DNA of 64,000 nt from the NCBI GenBank assembly GCA_001931875.2, contig MSJH02000823.1, positions 472,174 to 536,173 on the forward strand, written 5' to 3'. The stretch comes from Byssochlamys sp. IMV 00236 (taxonomy: Eukaryota; Ascomycota; Eurotiomycetes; Eurotiales; Thermoascaceae). Shown piece by piece: positions 56,401 through 64,000 of this stretch. The stretch's first letter is position 1. Each line of letters begins with the position of its first letter. The notes under the pieces are model-generated. The model was given only the letters and a program-made list of their open reading frames with translations, was not told the origin of the DNA and made no database searches. The translations under genes were made by a program, and so were the position numbers.

Positions 56401-57037
56401 CCCTGGTTGCGAGACCCGGCGTGAGCAGGGACTTGCGGCGGATGAGCGAGAAGCGGTGGGCGTCGACTGAGGAGAAATCCTGATGATACTTGGCCTCCTC
56501 CGCGGGGCGTTCCTGGATGGCATGCTCGATGTCCTGGGGCTCGAATTGGTAGGAATGGATGCGCTGAGGCGGTGGCATACGCGATCGACTGGGTTCAGCC
56601 ACGGAAGACCGCCGCACGGAGAAGTTGGAGGCCTGGGAGCTGGAGCGGGACAGCTGGCGGGAGGGCGCGGCGGCATCGCCAATGTACGACCAGCTCCGGT
56701 TTCCGCGGTCGACGGGCGTCCGCGGCGGAGCGTCGAAGCTGACGACCGAATAGGAAGGGAACGACTGCACCCGCCGGTGTCCGCGCTCGTCGTTATTATT
56801 ATTATCATTGGCGGAATCCAGCACAATGTCCGGAGCGGAATTCCTCATCCACGGGTCCCGCCAGTCCAGCGGAGCCCGCGCCGTCTCTCTGCGCGGCGCT
56901 TCTGTGTTGGAAGCATTGGCTTTCATCGCGCTCGACGACGAATTGCTCCGCGGCGGTTTGGACAGCCGGTTGGACGGCCGCCGTTGTTGACGCTGGCTGC
57001 GTTCCGGTGGCCACTGGGTCGACTGAGAGCCTCCCAT
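53464..57037 (-). CDS. Large Ser/Arg/Pro-rich disordered protein with MGGSQS N-terminus
   Basis: 1166 aa from exons (reverse strand) 57037-56119 and 56045-53464; the 73-nt intron (GTGAGT...TGCAG) resolves the frame change at 56.1 kb. I do not recognise a catalytic domain. The start M-G-G-S-Q-S-T-Q fits an N-myristoylation signal (Gly2, Ser6), which favours 57037 over an open frame starting 141 nt upstream. The body is rich in Ser, Arg and Pro with many R-x-x-S and S-P sites, suggesting heavy phosphorylation. A Leu/Glu helix (M-S-L-D-E-L-Q-K-L-E-K-L-E) is at about 700. The C-terminal 200 residues contain degenerate repeats around S-S-E-x-(Y/F)-x-D-K and T-S-P-K/R-S, bracketed by two copies of D-R-Y-P-R-F-G-S-P. 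A membrane-associated scaffold is possible but unproven. Confidence 0.82.
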
Positions 57038-58323
57038 GATGGATGATGAACCACTGGGGGGTAAAGACTGGGGGGAAGAGAAACGGTCAAGGGGGATATT
57101 GCCAAACCAGGGCCTACTGCCCTTTCTGTCCCGTGTACATGAGATGGGAAATGGATGGAACGAGAGATGATGCAACACGTGTCTGGCACCGGTGATGGGT
57201 TCGTCAGAAGTGTAGAAATTGGCAAAAAGGAAAAGAAAACGACCCTCTCTTTTTCTGGTTTCTTGTTTCTTGTTTCTGTTCTTGCAACGTAGATAGGCCC
57301 TTGTATGACCTGCAGCGTGGGATTATCCCAATCTCGACCTGTGCTGCCCGGTCCGGTCCTCTCTCTCTCTCTCTCTGTTCTCGACCTATCCTGACCTGGC
57401 CCAACTTCCTGGCCGCAGTCTCCGCTGGGGGAATTCTGGTGGACAAAAGACAGAGAGGAGGAGGAGCAAGAAGAGAGAGGAATTGAAGTAGTTGTCGTGA
57501 AGAGTCGGTCGACAACAACTGCGGATCGGCCTGGAGACAACACGGGATGGGACGACTGGATCGGAGGGAACAGCTAAGGATGCAACTAACCAGGGATTGC
57601 AGGTTTCAGCGTGAGGGGCGCGCGCATGGAGGACTAAAAAAGCCATCTAGAGCATCTCTACCGGCGCAGTCCCTTGACAATTAAGTATTATCGCGACCGA
57701 CAACCCGACCGACCCGAACCCATGCATGCGGAGGGGGTGGATGAGCCATGGCCGATCCCTTGTGCGATCGAAGACGGCAAACCGTTTTTTGCTTGGATTT
57801 CTGCAATGGACACAATGGACATTGTTCTGCGCCCCTTGTTTGGGGAGAGCCGTGATGTCTCGGGATACATCTCATTGTTGATGGTGGATGGGATGATTAG
57901 ATGGACGAGTTGCTACTGCGGGATCATGTCCGCAAACAGCAAAATGACAATAATAATAATACACATCATGATAATAATACGAACTAATCAATTCAACCCA
58001 CTGATTCAGTAATTAACTAATTAACTAACTAACTAACTAAACAGACCCTGTTTGGATTCTGAGACAAGCAAAAATGCCAGCGAAACGGACCGGGATTGGC
58101 CTGCTTCCAATGATTGGCCGGGAATGCCTGGCCACTTGCCGCATCCGACGCGAAAACAGGAATTGCGAGATTGAGGAGAGATTGAGGAGATTGACCACAA
58201 TGGGGATGATTGACTACCGTGGAAGCCGAACCATTATACTCTCGGGGAGCGGGAGGAAGAAACAAGAAACCACGCGTCAGACGAGACAATTGCTAGACCG
58301 CCACATCTCGAATCAAATGGGTT

Positions 58324-58391
58324 GGGATCGGATGGGATAGGATAGGATAGGATAGGATGGGATGGGATGGATGGGATGGGATGGATGGAGG
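58324..58391. repeat. GGATA / GGGAT pentanucleotide microsatellite
   Basis: About 13 units drifting from GATAG to GGGAT and GGATG, a purine-only strand. Confidence 0.85.
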
Positions 58392-59064
58392 CAGCGTGAG
58401 CGGTGACGCTTGCGGCGGGTAGATAGGTTGATCTGATTAAGAGTCTACTACTCAAGATAGGGAGAGTGTTGTTTGACTATCTTAGCAATTCAGCTTGAGC
58501 TTTAGCTCGAGCTGATCCAGCTGGGATACTCAGTTACCAAGCAGTCTAGTCTCCTCTAGATAGCTGTTGTCGAGCCACCTATCAAGCATGATGGTATCCA
58601 GCTAACTCGTGCGTCTGCAGCTGCATCCAGTTCGTCCAGTCTGATGATAACTAGTGATACATCCTATCTACTTCATGCACTCGGTGTACTATACTTATCA
58701 TTGCAGCACGGTGCAGCACAGTGCAGCACAGCACATCGCGCACATGGATGTACTCTACATGACAAGAGATAGTCTCTCCTCCTCGTCCTATCAGCAGCAC
58801 AGAAGCACAACAAGCTATGTCGATCCCACAGTGGGTATCTATTGCCATCCTCCACTTGTTGTGTTATGGCATCCCAATTGACCAAAATACTCTTTCTCCC
58901 CAGCAGATCAATGGAACAATTGTGAACAGCAGTTCGAGTTCATCATCCTTCATGGGGAACCAGAAAGCATGATAATAATAATAATAATATTATCACTCTG
59001 TTTTAACCGCTTAATGAATGAATTTAGGTAGAGCCGCGCTGATCATCCTCCGCCAAGCGGGCTC

Positions 59065-59097
59065 CATCTCTTTTTCTCTCTCTCTCTCTCTCTCTCC
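59065..59097. repeat. TC dinucleotide microsatellite
   Basis: Nearly pure TC repeat of about 30 bp in the upstream region of atg10. Confidence 0.85.
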
Positions 59098-59984
59098 CTT
59101 TCATTTCTTCCCCTCCAGCCCCGCCCAAACACGCTCCCGCCAACATACCGATGGCCTCGATGCGTCCAGTCTCAAGCAACAACATCTAGCTGCCTGTCGA
59201 TCAGACTATCCGAATTCGCCAATCAGTCTGTGCTCTGGAGGTTTCGAGCTTAGCTTGACTTAGCTTCTTGCTGGCCTAGATCAATCAAGGTAAGCCGTGC
59301 ATTCTTTTGCCGATGCCGTGATTGACACGACCTTCTTTTTCCCCTGTGGTTTCTATTATCGGTCGGGATTGAACTATCCCTCACGGAGACTTGCATCTCA
59401 TCTCTCATTCCCCCCCGAAGAAAGCTCTAACTGGTTATCGGGAGGGGTAAATATCCCGATCGCAAAGTACCATAATTCTGACAGGATGATACGAAATATG
59501 AACATCTATCTGTCTTGTTGTATCTTTCCAGTTATCTACAGCCTAATAGTTAATTCTCGTTATCGTCGTGATTATTTATCAGAGACATGAACTTGTTAAC
59601 TAACCTGATATTTGTTCTATGACCTGGAACTAGATCTAAACGTGCAAGAATTATTATTATTAAAGAATCAACGAGTCCGCTACGAAAACCACATCTCAAC
59701 TGCACTTTTCTCGACACCTTATCGATTGACCCCTCAATCTATCTATCGTAATCCCCTTCCTCAAACTGCAGGCAACTATTATTTACCTATCAAACCACCC
59801 ACACAAGCTAGTTACTAAAGCTACATACGGACCATAGGTAAATCTTTCTTAGCTTCGCCTCGTTTAAGCACACACACTAACTACGTACTCCTCCGTTTGA
59901 ACTTTTTAGTAAAAGTTAATAGTGGCCGCAGCAAGAAAGGGGGATACCTACCACAGCTACAGCTACTATCTTTACCCCCCTGTC

Positions 59985-60987
59985 ATGTTGTCGGATTTCC
60001 CGTTTCTGACGTCTGCCGAGTTCGACACTGCCTGCCGCGTCTTCGTTGGCCGAGTCCATGCATTCGGATCTCCGGAGGTGCTGGGGTGGACGTCGGTTCG
60101 TTGGCAGGACCGGCATCATGGCCCGTACCAGGTAAGTAGATCTCCTTGGCTTTTCCCTGCGAGTATGGCCCTTCTACATCTACATGCATGTCAAGAGCGG
60201 GATAGACGAAGGAGTTATTGCATTATATTGACCATGTTGTCTCCGGTGGGTGCGGGGGAATTATAGCATAACGCATCGTCCATTTTAAAGATATCAAAGG
60301 CCCTGGCCCCGATCGACACCTCAAATGAGGCTGACCCGCAACGTGCTGAGGACGAACTGCCAACGGACCAGGTGGAAGAGGATGATAACGTCCGTAAAAC
60401 AAACCATGCGGGGGCCAAGAACCCCTTCCCTTTCTTCTTTTCCTTTCCCTTTCCCTCCCCCCAGCCAGCCCAGTCATGATCGACATCTGATAACTATGGT
60501 AGGAAGCCTTGATTCGTCCCGCATATCGCGCGCCTCGCATCGAGATAGAGTACAGCATCGTGCGTTCGCCCACGTATCAAGTCCCCGTGCTGTATTTCAC
60601 CTGGCGCCATGCCCCTCCTGCCGGTCCCCGCGGCATCGACGCTGTCTACACTTATCTAGTGCCCGACCAATATAAGGATGAGCTTCAAGCAGTAGGCGTC
60701 CTGGGCGCCATCAGCATGGGGGTAAAAAGTTCCCCGATATCTTTGCCACCTCCGCCCGAACCTTTTCCTTGAGCTCACACACAGATTCCCAGGATCATCC
60801 GGAGACGGGTACTCCGGCGTATTTTGTGCACCCGTGCAATACGGCCGACGCGCTCACACAGATAGCGGACGGCAAAAACTTGGATCCCGAGTCATATCTG
60901 CTCCTCTGGTTCGGCTTGGTTGGCAACTGTGTCAACCTTCATCTTCCACGTGAGCTCCTTGCCAGTGATAATAGGCAGCATCCTTGA
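59985..60987 (+). CDS. atg10: Autophagy-related E2-like enzyme Atg10
   Basis: E2-like enzyme that transfers Atg12 to Atg5 in autophagosome formation. Exons 59985-60131, 60267-60389, 60503-60721 and 60793-60987 give 227 aa, all in phase. The C-terminal catalytic motif F-V-H-P-C-N-T-A-D-A has the predicted thioester cysteine at about residue 178. P-V-L-Y-F-T-W and G-A-I-S-M-G-D-H-P precede it, as in other Atg10/Atg3 proteins. Exon 2 (acidic, D-E-L-P-T-D-Q-V-E-E-D-D-N) is the least certain: its donor reads GTCCGT. The last 15 residues after L-H-L-P might be replaced by another exon if the GTGAGC at 60950 is used as a donor. Confidence 0.87.
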
Positions 60988-61093
60988 AAAAACGCGTACA
61001 TTTCGACGACAGGTCAAGTGACTCTGGCAAGAAAAGAAGATGCTCGCTCGTCACCTGCCAGCAGAAGACATAAGGATGATAATGGTGAAACGC
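60988..61093. other. Convergent spacer between atg10 and the snRNP gene
   Basis: Only about 106 bp separate the two stop codons, so the 3' untranslated regions probably overlap. Confidence 0.5.
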
Positions 61094-61791
61094 TTAGTCC
61101 TCATCGGATGACGCATCCATCGACACATCACTTTCCTCCTCCATGGGAGCTTCTCCTTCGCTCTCCTCTTCCTCCTCCTCACGGGGACGCTTAACACCCT
61201 GCGGTGGGTGCTCTCCATTAGCTCCTTCAGCCGGTTTCGCAGATACTGCAGTTCCAGGAGGCGCATTGAAGATGGACTTTTGAAGATCAGCAGAGACACC
61301 AGCAGGAGCCTGGGAGATCGGGCCGACGTAGGTGCCTCGAAGCTTCGCGATCACGTTCGAACTGCCCTTAGCATAGACAATTTTCTGCAATCACGGGTGG
61401 TAAGCATAACGAAAGCTGAATTCTCCGAATACGAGGACGTACCATTTCCTTGCCAAAGAAATCAAATCCCTGAAGAGCCCGCAAGGCCTGCGTACTCGAC
61501 TGCACGTCTCGGAACACGATGTGAGCCTGTCCCCGCATCTTGGCCGTCTTCATCGCAACCACGTCGAGCACGGTACCGTAGGAGGAGAAAAGGGTGTAGA
61601 GGGAGAGACGCAGGTCTGGTTTCCTCAGCTTGTCTGGAAGGTTTTGTACGTATAGACTGCTTCACTGTCAGTGATTCTGCTCGTTATAACTATCGGAGTC
61701 GTAAGTTCGTAACTGACGTTTGATTTGGAGCTCCGACCGAGGGAGGCTTGCCCGGTGGGCCATTGCGAGTAGACAGGGACTTCGTAGCCAT
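61094..61791 (-). CDS. snRNP RNA-binding protein, U2B''/U1A type (Msl1-like)
   Basis: RRM protein of the spliceosome, U1A/U2B'' group. Exons (reverse strand) 61791-61718, 61656-61443 and 61384-61094 give 192 aa. The RRM has RNP2 T-L-Y-V-Q-N-L-P-D-K at about 25-34, starting right at the first junction, and RNP1 R-G-Q-A-H-I-V-F near 68. The last RRM strand K-I-V-Y-A-K-G-S-S-N continues over the second junction; this I-x-Y-A-K ending is diagnostic for the group. Unlike animal U1A/U2B'' there is one RRM only, followed by an acidic tail with E-E-E-E-E and S-D-E-D, closer to yeast Msl1 in layout. Confidence 0.9.
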
Positions 61792-62077
61792 TGTTGTGAC
61801 CTGAAGAAGGGTATACACTACTGTGCAGATATGTAGAGTGCAACAGATGGAACTGTCCCTGCCGTGGTGCGCAACGCGAAGAAAAGGGAGCGATGACCTT
61901 CCATTGACGGTTGGCGTTGATTTTGGAGCTGTGTATGCAAGCACGTGACACGCTGACATAAACGGCCTCCGGCGTCATCAGAGCCCCGCGAACTCCTGAT
62001 CCCATCGCAACCAGCAACATCTCAAGACAGCGACAGTAGAGAGCTCCTCCTGTCGCAGAAAACATATACCATCCATC

Positions 62078-63338
62078 ATGGCGGCTCCCGAAGTTCACCA
62101 CCTCTTCCACAACCCAATTGCGGACCATTCCTTCTCGTCGGACAAGCAGACGCTGGCCGTTGCGCGGGACAACAACGTGGAACTATACCAGGCAGCCGGC
62201 GGGAAGTTCACTCTGAAAGATGAGTTGAAGGGTCACGAAAAGCTGGTGACAAGTGTTGATATCGCTCCCAACGGCGGTCGAATTGTCACCTGTTCCCAGG
62301 GTAAGTTCTTGGTCAAGCCGATCCTCAATTGAGATACGTGTTGCTCACGACCTTATCCCATAGACCGTAACGCCTACGTCTGGGAACGCACCCCAACGGG
62401 CTGGAAGCCTACGCTGGTGCTGCTCCGTATCAACCGTGCCGCCACCTTTGTCCGCTGGTCGCCCTCTGAGCAGAAGTTCGCCGTCGGGTCGGGAGCTCGC
62501 GTGATCGCCGTCTGCTACTTCGAGGAGGAGAACGACTGGTGGGTTTCCAAGCACCTGAAGAAGCCAATTCGCAGCACCATCACGACGCTGGCATGGCACC
62601 CGAACTCGGTTCTGTTGGCTGCTGGTTCGACGGACTCTCACGCTCGAGTCTTCTCCGCTTTCATTAAGGGTGTGGATGAGCGCCCTCCCCCCAGCGCATG
62701 GGGCGAGCGTCTCCCCTTCAACACCATCTGTGGAGAGTTCCTGAATGACTCTGCTGGCTGGGTTCACGGAGTGAGTTTCTCCCCAAGCGGTGACGCTGTC
62801 GCCTTTGTGTCCCACGACAGCAGCGTGACCGTTGTCTATCCCAGCGCCCCCGAGCAGCCTCCCAGGGCGATGTTGAACGTCACCACCCGTCTTCTGCCAT
62901 TCAACAGCTTGATCTGGAACGGCGAGAATGAGATCGTCGCCGCTGGTCACGTAAGTCTTTCCTCAGAGCTGCCCTTTCTCGTTGTTATTAACAAATCTCG
63001 TAGGATTGTGAGGCCTTCCGCTTCCGTGGAAACGAGAGCGGCTGGGAACTTGTTGGTTCCGTCGAGACGAAGAAGAGACCGGGCGCCGGTGGTGCCCGCG
63101 AGGAGTCCGCCCTTAACATGTTCCGTCAGATGGACCTGAAGGGACAGACGCAGGATGACACTCAGCTCCAGACGGTCCACCAGAACACCATCAGCACGAT
63201 CCGTGTCTATGAAGAGGCTGGTGGAGTTGTCCGCAAGTTCAGCAGTAAGTATCCGGAAGTTTCTCTTGTTGTATCATGTTGCTAATTTACTTTGCAGCGA
63301 GCGGCGTGGACGGCAGAGTCGTTATCTGGTCCATCTAA
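62078..63338 (+). CDS. arc40: Arp2/3 complex subunit ARPC1 (Arc40)
   Basis: WD40 subunit of the Arp2/3 complex, which nucleates branched actin at cortical patches and sites of endocytosis. Exons 62078-62300, 62364-62950, 63004-63244 and 63298-63338 give 363 aa, the usual ARPC1 size. Conserved segments: H-L-F-H-N-P-I-A-D-H-S-F near the start; V-T-S-V-D-I-A-P; D-R-N-A-Y-V-W across the first junction; R-I-N-R-A-A-T-F-V-R-W-S-P; W-V-H-G-V-S-F-S-P-S-G near 230; and the final V-D-G-R-V-V-I-W-S-I. The insert of about 20 polar residues in the sixth blade (M-D-L-K-G-Q region) is the known ARPC1 loop. The last exon is 41 nt. Confidence 0.96.
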
Positions 63339-63875
63339 GCGTAATTCTTGGACTATGTACTTTGGGAACGGCACTCTGACAGTAGGCCTTTCAGTAGACC
63401 TTTCACTGTATATAGCCTCTTTATTAATCACGAAATAGACAGTAACCTGTAATTTTCGACCGACAGCCCCCTGATTAAGATATAGTTATATATATATTCT
63501 AGAAGTAGAGCTTGGCATCGTTCTAGTCGCCCACGATGGGTATTTTCTCATAAAGACGCTGTAAATCGCGAGCAGCTACGAAATGCCTGGTCTCAATTAT
63601 AGCTCAGAAATAAGCTGTCTGATCATGATGGGAGTGCTTCTATACCATAGTATTGACTAACTCCCCCAGCCTATCGGAGGTCCACTTACCCCGGATTCTA
63701 CAGTGGTCCGTGAGTTTCTCAACGTCACGCGCCAACATGTTAACATCACCAGATCACCGCCCTTCTTTCCCCCCTGCTTTTGGCCTCATCTCTCATCATC
63801 TCCCCGTCTGCACCTCACCAGAGCGAGGGAATTGGACAGGATGCGTCTGGTCTCCTTCACTCACCTCCGTTCGCG
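63339..63875. other. Intergenic region downstream of arc40
   Basis: No gene recognised; presumably the promoter of the gene starting at the right edge. Frame 63653-63970 is unsupported. Confidence 0.4.
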
Positions 63876-64000
63876 ATGAAGGCCTTTGGCATCGCATGTC
63901 TCTACTACTCCCTCTTTTCCCTCGCAGGACTGGTAGGCTGTACGGTCCTTCCAGGAAATCCGCACAATGATCGTCGAGTGAGCGCTGGTCTTTTCGAATC
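63876..64000 (+). CDS. Start of a secreted protein (cut by window end)
   Basis: An ATG at 63876 opens a frame to the window edge. The first 21 residues (M-K-A-F-G-I-A-C-L-Y-Y-S-L-F-S-L-A-G-L-V-G...) are a clear signal peptide. The following R-R-V-S-A-G-L-F-E faintly resembles the start of mature fungal class-3 lipases, but too little is present to decide. In the overlapping frame the earlier ATG at 63841 ends at the TGA embedded in this start codon region. Confidence 0.55.
   Translation, partial: MKAFGIACLYYSLFSLAGLVGCTVLPGNPHNDRRVSAGLFE

Larger units (their letters stand above)
57038..59984. other. Long divergent intergenic region with microsatellites
   Basis: About 2.9 kb between two outward-facing genes. 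It contains a CT tract (57358-57377), an AACT run (58010-58041), a GGATA/GGGAT array (58324-58391), short TAA/ATA runs (near 58973-58988) and a TC tract (59065-59097). The small frames inside have no domain. It may hold long 5' leaders of both genes. Confidence 0.6.

Noticed and set aside
62345..62950. 201-codon minus-strand frame in arc40
   Set aside because: Antisense to a strongly conserved WD40 exon.
1..64000. tRNA, rRNA, CRISPR array, centromere or telomere repeats
   Set aside because: Looked for by eye on both strands. No cloverleaf with A/B boxes, no regular spacer array and no TTAGGG array was found. A tRNAscan run would be decisive, since single tRNA genes can be missed by eye.

Overview
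This window is nuclear DNA of a filamentous ascomycete, most likely an Aspergillus-like member of the Eurotiales. Most genes are interrupted by short introns (about 50-160 nt, GTRNGY donor, YAG acceptor). The housekeeping proteins are of fungal type, and the transposon relics carry dense C-to-T/G-to-A decay of the kind left by repeat-induced point mutation (RIP). No prokaryotic feature, tRNA, rRNA or CRISPR array was seen.

Left gene-rich block (1-13.8 kb): the 3' part of an acyl-CoA dehydrogenase; the transcription elongation factor Spt5 (five exons); an allantoate/nicotinate-type MFS permease; the mRNA-capping RNA triphosphatase Cet1; and a secreted GH28 pectinase with altered catalytic motifs.

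Accessory, AT-rich island (about 13.8-29.4 kb): a 437-bp TIR element (MITE) sitting inside the reading frame of a small fascin/beta-trefoil-like gene; a J-domain protein gene; a complete but RIP-destroyed Ty1/copia retrotransposon (about 5.0 kb) with paired 159-bp LTRs; a small oxidoreductase-like-domain gene; a chimeric relic that joins a gypsy integrase zinc-finger fragment to a decayed fungal PD-(D/E)XK-like gene; and two neighbouring Tc1/pogo (Fot-like) elements, a 348-bp MITE and a 1881-bp decayed transposase copy, which share subterminal repeats.

Right gene-rich block (30.2-64 kb): an intronless acyltransferase-3 membrane protein; a 20-N assembly gap; phosphopantetheine adenylyltransferase (Cab4); a WDR68/DCAF7-like WD40 protein; ribosomal protein eL43; Mdm31/32; Pno1/Dim2; proteasome beta6; a SAP30BP/HCNGP protein; proteasome beta7; an FAH-family hydrolase; the small LYR protein SDHAF1; an Hsp30/alpha-crystallin protein; a gag relic between inverted repeats; a 1166-aa disordered, probably N-myristoylated protein; Atg10; a U2B''/U1A-type snRNP protein; ARPC1 of the Arp2/3 complex; and the first exon of a secreted protein at the right edge.

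The genes form no single pathway. Transcription and RNA processing (Spt5, Cet1, Pno1, U2B'', SAP30BP), proteostasis (beta6, beta7, Hsp30, J protein, Atg10) and mitochondrial upkeep (Mdm31, SDHAF1) are mixed, as is usual for fungal chromosomes. The most unusual material is in the transposon island. Exon models come from reading splice sites and checking that every junction keeps frame; none is backed by transcript data.
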